Origin: CAYWNA01 sp964459305
Lineage (GTDB): Bacteria > Planctomycetota > Planctomycetia > Pirellulales > Pirellulaceae
DNA length: 34,264 bases
Direction of reading: 5' to 3'
Assembly (NCBI GenBank): GCA_964459305.1
Contig: CAYWNA010000135.1
Coordinates: 1 to 34,264, forward strand
In this document: positions 8,529-17,577 of the stretch, one piece after another
Layout: each line of letters begins with the position of its first letter
Position numbering within the stretch: position 1 is the stretch's first letter
Translations under genes and position numbers: made by a program
The notes under the pieces: generated by a model
What the model was told of the DNA's origin: nothing
The model's database searches: none
Seen by the model: only the letters and a program-made list of their open reading frames with translations

Positions 8529-11255
8529 CTAAAGCTTCAATAGCATCTTCCGCAACGAATCGGCGTTCGGGGCTGCAAGGTACATCGGTGTGTAGCCGAA
8601 TTCGACCGTGTTTTGCTCGATCACGTTTCCCATCAGGTCACTTGCCACAACGTGATCGTCAATGGGTATGCTGAGCGATTGCTCGCTCGGCGACCACACG
8701 ATCGCCAGTGCGCCGTCCTCCGTTTCAAACAGATAGGCGTACAACCGGCCAGCGGCTTCGATCGGAGGCAGTGGCCTGGGAGAAGGTCCAAGCCGTTTAG
8801 TCAACGCGTTCAGCGCGACGTACATCTTCCGCGGCGCGCCGCCATACTCGAAGAAGATGCCGCCGCCGTCGCGGCCGTTGATGGGGCCGCATGTTCCCGC
8901 ATGGTAGAAGATCTTTGTGACGCCGTGACTGAGAAACACGGCGGCCGTCTTGACCAGGCCTTCGGCTGCCTCGCGTTCAGACGGCCAATTGGCGCGGCTC
9001 ATGGCCGAGTCGCCGATTACGCTTGGCGTCCGATAGGGATCGTCGTCGGCATAGCAGCCAATCTCGGTTAGCCAAATGGGCTTTGCCTCGCCGCGTTCCT
9101 GCATCTTTCGCCAACACTGGGCGAGATCCTTGCCATAGATCTCCGGTGGGATGGTCACGGGATAGAGGTGGATATCCATCACATCGCACCAGCGCAACCC
9201 GCCTGCATCAATAAACTCGTGGACCTGATGGCGATCGACCCACGTGCCGATCCCACCGACGACCTGCGTGTCGGGCTGAGTCGCCTTGATCGTCTTGTAG
9301 GCGTCGCGCAGGATCTGCAAGTAGTCTTGCATGTCGTAACCGAACCGCTCCGGGACAGCGTACGTGGTGTAGAGCGGTTCGTTCATGATCTCGTAATAGC
9401 CGATTCGGTTCCGGTAATGCTCTGCCGTGCGCGATACATAGTTTCGAAATAGTGCCGGATCGTTTGCCGGGCAGGCGACGACGGAGCGTAACTCGCGATA
9501 CTTGTTGCCTTGGGTGTACTCACGGATCACGTCCATATCGGCATCGCTGCACCAAGGAGCGGAGGCAAAAGGCAGTAGCATCAGCGGGTTGAGCTTCGCC
9601 GCCAAAACGCGATCGATTTGGGGATCGGTTTTCGAGAAGTCCCACGTTCCTTGCTGCGGCTCGACCGTGTGCCACTTGGCCGACCAGTCGCGCATCCACG
9701 TCAGTCCGGCCGTCTTGCACAACTGCAGCAAAAAATCCCACGAATAGGCGTGGTTCATGCCGAAAGGCGAATCCGCGTGCTGATAGGGGTCAATGAGCGC
9801 ACACCGTAGCGTCTGCTCGAAAGCGGAATCGTCTCCCTCCGGCTGCCAAGATACGCGGAAGAACCCGCGGCGTTCTGCCAGGAAATCTGTGATCCGGACC
9901 CGTGCATGCTCGCCCGCCCCAACTTCGTGCTGAACCTCCGAGGAGAGTACTTCCCGGTCGAAGAAGTCCGTGGCAACCAAACGTCCACGAACGGTTCGCG
10001 CGGTGCCGGCCCCGTTCCACATGCATACGTCGACGGTCATGCCATGCCGCGGATCGGTGAAAATATTGCCGAGAGACGGGGTCTCAATGAGTGTTTCAAC
10101 GTCGGATCGCGTTGCGAAATCTGTCGGCCGATCAGCGAACTCAAGCTGTACCGCATCGACCCATAGTGTCGCCTCTTGGATGTCGGATCTTTGCAGGTCG
10201 AGCCCAACGGCAGTCCAAGCGTAGTCCGCTCTTGAAGTGAACGCAAATGTGTAACGTCTCCATTCGGTATCCACTTCCACCGAGCGTCGCAAGATCCCGC
10301 CCGTGCTCTGGTGCGCTAGAAGCGTCGCCGTTACGTGCGGCCTGTCTGCCTTCAGATAGCACGACAGAACGCATGGTCTTCCCGGATCGAGCGGCACCCA
10401 GCCGACGTGTGCGGCCAGCAGTGTATGCACCGGATCGACGACGGCATCAAAGTAGTCCCAGTGAAACACGGGCGCGTGCTGTTTGTCGAGACGAACGCGC
10501 AGACTCCGCTGGCCATGAATGGCAGTTGTTTCGTCGATTTCGCCCAGCTGCCGATAGACGTTGCCCGACCACGACGTGAGATTCGGTGCATAGCTGCCCC
10601 AACCCGCCACGCCGCATTCGAAGCTACTGTTGGCGATTACGTTGCGTGCGTCCGCGATGGAGATCTTGGGATGGTACTGGATTCGCATGTCGACAGGCTC
10701 TAGGACGACATCATCCAGCCACAGCATGCCGGTGCTTCCGTACCAGAACTGAAGCCGGCTGTGTTCGGCGGGTACATTGTCCGTGGCCTGGCAGAATCGC
10801 TCCACGTGACGCCATGTCGGGGACACCGCGAACGATGCCCCGATTCCCGAACTACCCCATGGTTTGGTTTTCGACACTGCCACTTGGCAACAGGGGCGCT
10901 CCATGCCACGAGCTTTGGCCCAGAAACTCAACCGGTACCACTGCCCTCGCTTCACACCGATCGCGCCAACCTGACACACCATGGCGTGCGCGTCCGGTGT
11001 GCCTCCCACGAACTCCGAACAGGACAGCCTCGCGCTGAGCCCGCCGTCACGGCCCGTGTCGCGTTCGAGCCGCTGCTTGATGTCGCCACGTCCGGAAACA
11101 GTCCATCCATCGGGCATGCCGTCCGAATCGGCGTCTTCTTCGAAGGAGCCGTTCTTGACGAGATTCTCCGACACCGCACTCGCCAAAGCGGAGTTTCTCC
11201 CGCAGCAAAAGGCCATTAGGCAAACAGGAATCACAAACAGGCTTTCCCATCGCAT
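8529..11255 (-). CDS. Secreted glycoside hydrolase-like protein with two N-terminal carbohydrate-binding modules
   Basis: The start is ATG 11255, preceded by AAGGAG 8 nt upstream and followed by a signal peptide (MRWESLFVIPVCLMAFCCG, cleavage after about ALASA). The longer open frame runs into a palindromic repeat and is rejected. Two CBM4/9-type jelly-roll modules follow, each opening with a typical motif (NLVKNGSFEEDADSDGMPDG near residue 30; NVIANSSFECGVAGWG near 205). A linker sandwich comes next, then a clan-A (beta/alpha)8 hydrolase-like domain at about 500-830. The likely acid/base is Glu626 in IMNEP and the likely nucleophile Glu731 in WLTEIG, about 105 residues apart, as in GH5/GH39-like enzymes. 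A small C-terminal beta domain ends the 908-residue protein. The substrate is unknown. It converges with the alpha-2-macroglobulin ORF, leaving a 50 nt gap. Confidence 0.85.
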   Translation of the reverse strand: MRWESLFVIPVCLMAFCCGRNSALASAVSENLVKNGSFEEDADSDGMPDGWTVSGRGDIKQRLERDTGRDGGLSARLSCSEFVGGTPDAHAMVCQVGAIGVKRGQWYRLSFWAKARGMERPCCQVAVSKTKPWGSSGIGASFAVSPTWRHVERFCQATDNVPAEHSRLQFWYGSTGMLWLDDVVLEPVDMRIQYHPKISIADARNVIANSSFECGVAGWGSYAPNLTSWSGNVYRQLGEIDETTAIHGQRSLRVRLDKQHAPVFHWDYFDAVVDPVHTLLAAHVGWVPLDPGRPCVLSCYLKADRPHVTATLLAHQSTGGILRRSVEVDTEWRRYTFAFTSRADYAWTAVGLDLQRSDIQEATLWVDAVQLEFADRPTDFATRSDVETLIETPSLGNIFTDPRHGMTVDVCMWNGAGTARTVRGRLVATDFFDREVLSSEVQHEVGAGEHARVRITDFLAERRGFFRVSWQPEGDDSAFEQTLRCALIDPYQHADSPFGMNHAYSWDFLLQLCKTAGLTWMRDWSAKWHTVEPQQGTWDFSKTDPQIDRVLAAKLNPLMLLPFASAPWCSDADMDVIREYTQGNKYRELRSVVACPANDPALFRNYVSRTAEHYRNRIGYYEIMNEPLYTTYAVPERFGYDMQDYLQILRDAYKTIKATQPDTQVVGGIGTWVDRHQVHEFIDAGGLRWCDVMDIHLYPVTIPPEIYGKDLAQCWRKMQERGEAKPIWLTEIGCYADDDPYRTPSVIGDSAMSRANWPSEREAAEGLVKTAAVFLSHGVTKIFYHAGTCGPINGRDGGGIFFEYGGAPRKMYVALNALTKRLGPSPRPLPPIEAAGRLYAYLFETEDGALAIVWSPSEQSLSIPIDDHVVASDLMGNVIEQNTVEFGYTPMYLAAPNADSLRKMLLKL

Positions 11256-11307
11256 GCGACTGTCTCCTTGGGGTGTAGGAGAGAAAGTGAATTCTCGATG
11301 TTGAACA

Positions 11308-11386
11308 CATATTCTTGCCAGCCATATTCTTGCCCAAGGTGAAGACCATTGAAAGGATGGCAAGAATATGATGGGCAAGAATATCG
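11308..11386. repeat. Double ATATTCTTGCC hairpin (REP-like)
   Basis: CATATTCTTGCC occurs twice (11308-11319 and 11323-11334) and its complement twice (11359-11370; 11373-11384). The roughly 28 nt arms are near-complementary around a 23 nt loop (11336-11358). It lies 50-130 nt upstream of the hydrolase start, so it would be in or near that gene's leader. No transposase is adjacent. Confidence 0.75.
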
Positions 11387-11472
11387 TATCTACGTCGCGC
11401 CAGGGCCTATTCTATCGGGGGTAGGCATGGGTTTGCAGCTGAATTTGCACGTGTCTAGCGTCCCAGCGGGTT

Positions 11473-11596
11473 GTTTAACCGCAGGCCGGCTGCCTGCGCT
11501 GAAGTTAAGTCGGAACGGGCATCCCTTCCTACGCCGGGTGCAAACGCCACGCAACGTCTTCTCAAACGCGCGGCCCGTTGGGCACTGCGGTTAAAC
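11473..11596. repeat. Non-coding element with 12-bp terminal inverted repeats (MITE-like)
   Basis: The ends are perfect inverted repeats, GTTTAACCGCAG (11473-11484) and CTGCGGTTAAAC (11585-11596), enclosing 100 nt of GC-rich DNA without an ORF of interest. The size and symmetry suggest a small non-autonomous repeat or a large palindromic unit. No target-site duplication is obvious. Confidence 0.55.
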
Positions 11597-11687
11597 GAAT
11601 ACCCTTGAACCCATTCGGCTTGACCGGGCTTGCCGATGCCCTTACGATCCTGCGATCAGTAACTGGCAGTCGATTCACGAACATATC

Positions 11688-12737
11688 ATGCCTGCTTCTT
11701 CAGCCCCATCGCCGCGTATTCTCATCGTCCGTCTCAGCGCGATTGGGGATGTGATCCACACTATCCCGCTGCTCAATGCCCTGCGCGAAGGTCTGCCGGA
11801 AGCATCAATCGCGTGGGTGGTTCAGAAGCCAGCCTCCGTATTGCTGGAGGGGCACCCGTCACTTGACGAATTGATCGAGACACGTAGGGGGTTTTTGAAG
11901 TCGCCGCGAGAGGTGAGGCGGCTTCGCTGCCGGCTCAGGGAGAAGCGATACGATGTTGTCATCGATGCCCAAGGGCTGACGAAGAGTGCCTTGCTGGGCT
12001 GGCTCTCAGGAGCGCCGCGCCGCATCGGCTACGGTGGCGAGTGGGGACGAGAGATGAGCCAATGGTTCTACAGCGAGCGCGTCTCTACGAGTGCCCCTCA
12101 TGCCATCGATCGCATGCTGCAATTGCTAGCACCGCTAGGAATCGAATCCCCACTCGTTCGCTTTTCGATCCCTGAAAGTCCTGCAGATCGCGCGTGGGTG
12201 GAGACGGTGATTCGTGAAACGGGATTGGATGGCGGTTTTGCCGTGGTCCATCCGGGAGCAGGTTGGCCATCGAAGCGATGGCCTCTGGATCGTTTTGCGG
12301 CGGTGACACGGTATTTGGGCAGCCAGCGCGGATTGCCGACCGTCGTCGCATGGGGCAGCCCTGTCGAACAAGAAATGGCCGGACAGATCGTCGCCAGCTC
12401 GCAGGGTCACGCCCATCTTGCGCCGCCAAGAACGCTGCGTGAATTGGCCTCGCTGTCGCGTCGCGCGCGGCTTTTTGTGGGTTCCGACAGCGGTCCGCTC
12501 CATCTGGCCGCGGCGGTCGGAACGCCGTGCGTGGGACTTTACGGCCCGTGGCCGGCCGAAAGACACGGTCCGTACGGTCCGCAGCACGTGGTTGTCCAGA
12601 AGATGATGATGTTCCACGCCACGACGCGCGAGCGGCGGCACGCATCGACTGAGTACATGGAGGCGATTGATGTGCCTTCGGTCTGCCAAGCCTGCGACCA
12701 AGTGCTGGATGCCATCGATCGAAATGCTGCCGCTTGA
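11688..12737 (+). CDS. Glycosyltransferase family 9 (heptosyltransferase-like)
   Basis: This 349-residue protein is the usual length for LPS heptosyltransferases, GT-B enzymes that transfer ADP-heptose in the cytoplasm to the LPS core. The N-terminus has the typical ILIVRLSAIGDVIHTIPLLN. The C-terminal nucleotide-sugar-binding half has VVHPGAGWPSKRWP and the conserved FVGSDSGPLHLAAAVGTPCV with GLYGPW. It resembles heptosyltransferase I (WaaC) most, but WaaC, WaaF and other GT9 members cannot be separated by eye. The ATG at 11688 is the first start giving the full Rossmann motif; no strong Shine-Dalgarno is visible. It faces the GT39 gene, with a 143 nt gap holding a long hairpin. It may act in lipid A/core or other surface-glycan assembly. 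Confidence 0.85.
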   Translation: MPASSAPSPRILIVRLSAIGDVIHTIPLLNALREGLPEASIAWVVQKPASVLLEGHPSLDELIETRRGFLKSPREVRRLRCRLREKRYDVVIDAQGLTKSALLGWLSGAPRRIGYGGEWGREMSQWFYSERVSTSAPHAIDRMLQLLAPLGIESPLVRFSIPESPADRAWVETVIRETGLDGGFAVVHPGAGWPSKRWPLDRFAAVTRYLGSQRGLPTVVAWGSPVEQEMAGQIVASSQGHAHLAPPRTLRELASLSRRARLFVGSDSGPLHLAAAVGTPCVGLYGPWPAERHGPYGPQHVVVQKMMMFHATTRERRHASTEYMEAIDVPSVCQACDQVLDAIDRNAAA

Positions 12738-12747
12738 GACCGGGTTT

Positions 12748-12805
12748 GTCGCCGTCCTCTCCGAGGTCGGTCAGCGGAAGCACCGAGTTCGGAGAACACG
12801 GCGAC
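12748..12805. repeat. Long imperfect hairpin between convergent genes
   Basis: Nested perfect arms are GTCGCCGT (12748-12755) with ACGGCGAC (12798-12805), CTCCGA (12759-12764) with TCGGAG (12789-12794), and TCGGT (12767-12771) with ACCGA (12782-12786). It sits in the 143 nt gap between the GT9 and GT39 stop codons. There is no T-run, so it is either a repeat-family hairpin or a factor-assisted bidirectional terminator. Confidence 0.6.
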
Positions 12806-12880
12806 TATCTGCTTGCGGAATTTTGCGGCCATCAGACAGAAGTTGACACTTGTCGATCGATCGTTCCTTCGTGGGCCGTT

Positions 12881-14719
12881 TCAACCCGCATTCGATCTGA
12901 CGGCAAGGACAATACTGTCGCGGCGGGAATCCAAGTAGGCTTTCAGGTTGCCCGAGGCCCAGGCTCGCAATGCCTCCCAAGGACGGATGTCGTCGTAGCC
13001 GTATGGGATACGCGTCGTCTCGTAGGCCGGATTCTCAAACGGAGAAGGACGACCCGTGGAAACGACGGCGATGGCCGGCCCGACTGCTTCGTCATTCTGC
13101 TCGGACCGTACGGCAAGCCTTCTATGCGAATTCCGTCCCATGTGCACACGGATTTTGCTTGCGAGTGCCGGAGGCCCAATCAAGAAGACGGGGTGAGCGG
13201 AATCCACGTCGGATTTGCGCAGCACATTTGCGATCTTCTCGGCTTGATCGGGCAAAGCGAATCGCTGAACGGCCGGAAATAGGGCGAGAGGCAATGCCAG
13301 TGCTGCTGCGGTGACTCCGGTTGCCAGCGCTGGAAGCCTGTGAAACTTGGTCACCCGGAACAAAACCACGGCGATCGTTAGGGCGAGGACAACGATCGCC
13401 CAGTCGGTGGCTTTCCAGCCGAGCGATCCACCAATAGCGACGGAAAAAGCCGTGACAATGATGAGCACGACGGCAAAGATCTTGCACGACCGGTAAAACC
13501 ATTGAGAGACGAAGGATCGGTCAGCGCGGGTAAAGACATCCGCGATCAACAGGGCGAGCGCAGGAATCATCGGAAGCGTGTAACGGTCACTTGGTCGTCC
13601 AACCAACGATGCCTGGATCAGGTAGACGCCGATCCAGCAGAAAACGAACAGGTAGGTGACCTTCGCTTCCGGTCTGTTCGGCAGAAGACGCCAATGACGC
13701 CAGTTCCACGGACATGCCAACGGCAGAAGCCAGGGTGCCAGGTACGCAAGACACATTGTGATGTAGAACGGGAGGTGAGGTCCCAGACCGCCGAGACCCG
13801 CCGTGACCCGGTTCGCTACCTGATCGTCTGATAACTGCCTCATCCCTTCGGCGCCGTGTTGGCACCACATGATGGCAAACCACGAACCCGCCGTGGCCAA
13901 CGCCGATGGCAACGCCCAGCGATGATAGACGGACCGCCAAGAGAGTCGTTTCCAGGGATTCAGCACGGCGAATCCTGCCGCAAACAAAGCGAATGATGCT
14001 CCAGGGACTCCCTTGGTAAGCACGGCCAAAGCGGCACCCCCGTAGAACGCCGCGTAGAAAGTGAAGGAGCGGCGGTCGCACGCATACAGTCCCAGAAAGC
14101 CGTACATGCTGAGCATCATGAAGAAACACAAGGGCATGTCGGGGATGGATCGCATCGAACTGAGCAATACGACGGGACTGGTCGCAGTAATCGCTGCCGC
14201 TAGCAGTGCGGTGGACCGCTTCTCGAAGATCAGTTTTGCCGTGTGATAGGACAGCCAAACCAGCCCGGCGCCGGTCAATACGAAAGGCAATCGCGCGGCC
14301 AGTACACTCACGCCCATCAGATGATAGCTGACGACGACCATCCAGTAAGTCAGGATGGGCTTTCTCAACCGGAGCTGACCTTCGGCCGTCCTTGGCGTGA
14401 AGTAGTCCGCGTTGTCCAGCATTGTAATGGCCGCATCCGTGTAGTGCCGCTCGTCCGGATAGTGAGTGACATAATTTGCGACGAACGGAAACAGCCCTCC
14501 CACGAAGGCCAGCAGTATGATCGCCAGCAGTAACCAGCTATCCGGCTCGCGGCCGGGATTTTCGGGTGGGAGTACCAGTCTCAACTCGTCCTGACGGCCG
14601 GAAGACGGTGTTTCAACATCGGATATGCCCGTGGGGGTTGTAGCGCGCCATGCTGCCGTCGTCCATTTCCGTCCGGCGAGGAAGCGCGAGGCGGTGGAAA
14701 CCAAGGACATCCGTGTCAT
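12881..14719 (-). CDS. ArnT-like / GT39-family membrane glycosyltransferase
   Basis: This is a roughly 612-residue polytopic membrane protein with about ten or more hydrophobic segments, beginning with LLLAIILLAFVGGLFPFV. The first extracytoplasmic loop has the family's acidic motif in THYPDERHYTDAAITML, followed by LRLRKPILTYWMVV, as in PMT/ArnT enzymes that move a sugar from a polyprenyl-phosphate carrier to lipid A or protein on the periplasmic face. A soluble C-terminal domain follows the last membrane segment. I chose ATG 14719 (AGGA 8 nt upstream); ATG 14710 is possible, and the TTG at 14773 has no ribosome-binding site. Donor and acceptor are unknown. Its place next to an MsbA-like exporter and nonulosonate genes suggests envelope glycan decoration. 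Confidence 0.82.
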   Translation of the reverse strand: MTRMSLVSTASRFLAGRKWTTAAWRATTPTGISDVETPSSGRQDELRLVLPPENPGREPDSWLLLAIILLAFVGGLFPFVANYVTHYPDERHYTDAAITMLDNADYFTPRTAEGQLRLRKPILTYWMVVVSYHLMGVSVLAARLPFVLTGAGLVWLSYHTAKLIFEKRSTALLAAAITATSPVVLLSSMRSIPDMPLCFFMMLSMYGFLGLYACDRRSFTFYAAFYGGAALAVLTKGVPGASFALFAAGFAVLNPWKRLSWRSVYHRWALPSALATAGSWFAIMWCQHGAEGMRQLSDDQVANRVTAGLGGLGPHLPFYITMCLAYLAPWLLPLACPWNWRHWRLLPNRPEAKVTYLFVFCWIGVYLIQASLVGRPSDRYTLPMIPALALLIADVFTRADRSFVSQWFYRSCKIFAVVLIIVTAFSVAIGGSLGWKATDWAIVVLALTIAVVLFRVTKFHRLPALATGVTAAALALPLALFPAVQRFALPDQAEKIANVLRKSDVDSAHPVFLIGPPALASKIRVHMGRNSHRRLAVRSEQNDEAVGPAIAVVSTGRPSPFENPAYETTRIPYGYDDIRPWEALRAWASGNLKAYLDSRRDSIVLAVRSNAG

Positions 14720-15256
14720 TTGGCTTATCCTGGAGATCGCGAGGTAGACCTGAGAGGTACCACCAGCGAGCAAACGTCTACGCAGGCTGGAAAAAAATGT
14801 CCGACGAGAAAAACTCCTGCAGCGAACGCCGCTCTTAACACACCTATCGGCAGCAACCTTGGTTTCGGCTCAGCGGAAATCGCCGATCCGGCGCATTGAG
14901 ACTTCCCCATTTCTCGCGGCGGGTAAGCCAAGCTCTTGGAAGCTAGCACCAAACCGGTTTCTTGCGAACGAGGAGCGAATTCTTGCCAAGCGCGTCGGTC
15001 CCGGTGACCATCTGTCTTGCACCGATGCCAGTCTGCAAAGCTATGCCGCGACGAGTGAGGATTAGCACATTTTCCCGTCTATACCACCCGCGGCCAGGAT
15101 TGACACTTTTCCGCATGTAGCCGAAGTCGCCAGACTTTGGTCTGCGTAGGGAAAAACCAAACTCTGGCGAGTTCGGCTACAGGGCAGACTTCTCCGGGGT
15201 TAAACGAGTCATTTTCGACCGGGAGCGGTATATGTCGCTTCGCTCTCGATGAGTCG
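14720..15256. other. Intergenic region containing a palindromic repeat
   Basis: This is 537 nt between two minus-strand genes. Only the repeat at 15085-15180 stands out. The promoter for the GT39 gene should lie at about 14720-14900, but no convincing elements are visible. No credible ORF or structural RNA was seen. Confidence 0.6.
15085..15180. repeat. Palindromic repeat family A, copy 1
   Basis: The region 15085-15180 matches 34168-34264 at all but three substitutions and one indel. Its right two-thirds (15117-15180) is a palindrome: arms starting GTAGCCGAAGTCGCCAGACT (15117 onwards) and ending GAGTTCGGCTAC form a 25-bp stem with only two mismatches around a 14 nt loop. It has no ORF and resembles a REP or MITE-like interspersed element. 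Confidence 0.88.
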
Positions 15257-17251
15257 TCAGGCGGACTGCTTGAAGTGGATCTCGTAGAGGCCGCGGTAGA
15301 GCTCGCATCGCTGGATCAGTTCCTCATGCGTCCCCACGTCGTCGATCCTTCCGTTGTCCATCACCACAATCCGATCGGCCAAGTCCAGCGTCGAAAGACG
15401 ATGAGTGATGATCACGGCCGTACGTCCACGGATGAACCGTTCCAGCGCCTGGTGGATCAACTGTTCGCTTTCCAGGTCGATCTGACTGGTCGCTTCGTCC
15501 AAAATCAGGATTTCGGGATCGCGCAGGATAGCGCGCGCCAATGCAATCCGCTGGCGCTGCCCGCCCGATAGCCGGTTCCCACCCTGGCCAACGCACGTCT
15601 CGTAACCTTGTTCCAAGTCCTCCGTGATGAAGCGATGGGCGCGAGCCCTTTTGGCTGCCTCGGCTATCTCCTCGTCCGAGGCATGGGGCGAGCCGTAGCG
15701 GATGTTGTTGCGCACCGAGTCGTCGAACAGTGACGTTTGCTGGCACACCAACCCGATGCGCCTTCGCAAGTCACGCAACTTCACGTCGCGCAGATCGAGA
15801 TCGTCCAATCGGACAGCGCCCTCGACCGGATCGTAGAAGCGCGGGATTAGGTTCGCCAGCGTTGTCTTGCCACAACCGTTAGGGCCGACAACGGCGATCG
15901 TCTCGCCGTAGGGAATACGAAGGTCGATGTCCCGGAGAACCGCTTTTTCGGGTTCGTAGTGAAACCGAACGTGATCGAAGACCAGCTCTTGGTGTGCCTG
16001 GGACAATGGCTTGGGATTTGCCGGATCGGCAATGGCCGACTGGCGATCGAGGATTGGAAAGACTCGTTCGGCCGCAGCCAGACCGGCTTGAATCCTAGTG
16101 AAGATTTCCGATAGCTTTCGCGCCGGATCGCTGGTGCCGATCAGCAACCCATAGAAAACCAACAACGATGCGATACTAAGCGGCCGGTCACACATCTTCA
16201 TGCCCAGCAGGTGTGTCTCGTGGTTCAGCACCAAGTAGGCACCCGCTACCAAGGACAAGCAAACGACTGCCATCCCAGATACTTCGGTAGCCGGTTTGGT
16301 CAGCGAGTTATAAAAGACGATGCGCAACATCTTTCGGATACACTCTCGGGCAACGCGCCGGAATCGGGACCGCTCGAACTGCTCCATGGTATAGGCCTGC
16401 ACGCTTTGTATGCCGCTGAACGCCTCGAACAGAACCTGGTTGAGCTGTTTAAATTCCTCCAACGCGCGACGGTTTGCCCGCTTGATCGAGCCGGCCAGTT
16501 TGCGGACCAGAAACACCGCTAGAGGCGCCAACACCAGCGAAAACAACAGCAAGCGCCACGAGATCAAAGATGCACCGACGAGGCAGGCAACGATCTTGAG
16601 TGGCTCGCGTACGGCGCTGCCGAACAGGTATTGGATCCCGGTTCCCAGTTGGTTGATTTCCCCAAAGTGGCTCATCCACCCGGCCGTTCCCTGCCGGCCC
16701 ATCGACTTCAAATCCATTCGCAGCATGTGGTGAAAGTATTGTTTGCGAAAGTCGAACGTGGTCAGTTGTGCCAGCCGTTCGACCAGGACCATGTTCAACA
16801 CAATACCGATGGTCTTGACGATCGTCGCCAGCAACACCACCATCACAATGACCACTACTGTTTGGAAGGGATCGGTGGGCAAGTAATCGTGGATGATTGG
16901 CTTGACCCAACCCACGACGGCCAGAGCCCGACGCTCGGCGCGCAGGCGATCGCGCTGGGATTCGATCTGCCCTTCCAGTTCGCGTCTCACAGTCGGCGGG
17001 GCGTTGTCCGCTTGTCGGCAAAGATCCCTGATCGAGACTTCCAGGCGCCCGGCTTCGGCTTCTGCCTTGTCAATTTCTTCGTCGGCCCATTGCTGCATCG
17101 ATTTGCCGTGAAAGGCAACCTGGACAATGGGATAAACTGCCGTGATGTTTCCACCCCACAAGACAGCCACGAGCAGTGAGCAGGCAAGAGCGGCAACGAA
17201 GGTAAGGCGATACCGCAGAGCAACGCGTACCACACGGAGGAAGTTCTTCAT
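15257..17251 (-). CDS. MsbA-type ABC exporter (fused membrane and ATPase domains)
   Basis: This 664-residue half-transporter has an N-terminal type-IV exporter membrane domain (residues 1-420) and a C-terminal nucleotide-binding domain. The Walker A is VGPNGCGKTT (about 453-461), the Q-loop LVCQQTSLFDD, the signature LSGGQRQR (about 561), the Walker B ILILDEATS (about 581) and the H-loop ITHRLS (about 614). The family exports lipids or lipid-linked glycans (lipid A, O-antigen-like precursors) across the inner membrane as a homodimer. It is longer than typical MsbA (about 580) because of a charged insertion of about 70 residues between TM1 and TM2 (about 51-120; DEEIDKAEAEAGRLEVSIRD and following), probably a periplasmic helical hairpin. 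The ATG at 17251 has only a weak upstream purine tract. It is divergent from pseB. A lipid-linked glycan substrate is inferred from the neighbours. Confidence 0.87.
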   Translation of the reverse strand: MKNFLRVVRVALRYRLTFVAALACSLLVAVLWGGNITAVYPIVQVAFHGKSMQQWADEEIDKAEAEAGRLEVSIRDLCRQADNAPPTVRRELEGQIESQRDRLRAERRALAVVGWVKPIIHDYLPTDPFQTVVVIVMVVLLATIVKTIGIVLNMVLVERLAQLTTFDFRKQYFHHMLRMDLKSMGRQGTAGWMSHFGEINQLGTGIQYLFGSAVREPLKIVACLVGASLISWRLLLFSLVLAPLAVFLVRKLAGSIKRANRRALEEFKQLNQVLFEAFSGIQSVQAYTMEQFERSRFRRVARECIRKMLRIVFYNSLTKPATEVSGMAVVCLSLVAGAYLVLNHETHLLGMKMCDRPLSIASLLVFYGLLIGTSDPARKLSEIFTRIQAGLAAAERVFPILDRQSAIADPANPKPLSQAHQELVFDHVRFHYEPEKAVLRDIDLRIPYGETIAVVGPNGCGKTTLANLIPRFYDPVEGAVRLDDLDLRDVKLRDLRRRIGLVCQQTSLFDDSVRNNIRYGSPHASDEEIAEAAKRARAHRFITEDLEQGYETCVGQGGNRLSGGQRQRIALARAILRDPEILILDEATSQIDLESEQLIHQALERFIRGRTAVIITHRLSTLDLADRIVVMDNGRIDDVGTHEELIQRCELYRGLYEIHFKQSA

Positions 17252-17577
17252 GGCGTACCGTCCCTGGCGCCGGGAGTTATGCTATACGTACAAGCGACGT
17301 AGAACTTTCCGCAATTTGCGCCGATCCGGCAAGAGCAGTTTGGAGAAGTCCGATGCATCGGTCTCTACGGAAAAACACATCCAGATTGAAGTTCGCGACC
17401 CAACAGCGCGCAACGCTAGCATTTGAGACAAACGCTCGTCACCGTTAGGTCGAAAATCCGGAATAATCCGCATTGTCGGAATCCTAACGTCGATATACAG
17501 TCTGTCCGCCGAATTGGCCAAAGATCGGCCCGCGCGGCGAATTCCGTCCCGACCATTTCTTACGGGAGTGCCAACAC
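17252..17577. other. Divergent intergenic region, promoter side of the pse operon
   Basis: This is 326 nt between the ABC exporter (minus) and pseB (plus). It must hold the operon promoter. I see no clear sigma-factor consensus, operator palindrome or repeat. A minus-strand open frame at 17282-17521 lacks a ribosome-binding site and is not called. Just before pseB a GGGAG at 17564-17568 serves as Shine-Dalgarno for the GTG start. Confidence 0.55.

Larger units (their letters stand above)
11256..11687. other. Intergenic region with two palindromic repeats between divergent genes
   Basis: This 432 nt stretch separates the hydrolase (minus) from the GT9 gene (plus). It contains the long hairpin at 11308-11386 and the inverted-repeat element at 11473-11596. 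Promoters for both genes must lie here or within the repeats, but I see no confident -35/-10 pair. No credible ORF or tRNA is present. Confidence 0.6.

Noticed and set aside
11256..11378. N-terminal extension of the glycoside hydrolase
   Set aside because: It would read through a palindromic repeat; the signal peptide and AAGGAG place the start at 11255.
17282..17521. 79-codon minus-strand ORF between the ABC exporter and pseB
   Set aside because: There is no Shine-Dalgarno and no recognisable domain, and it lies in the expected promoter region.
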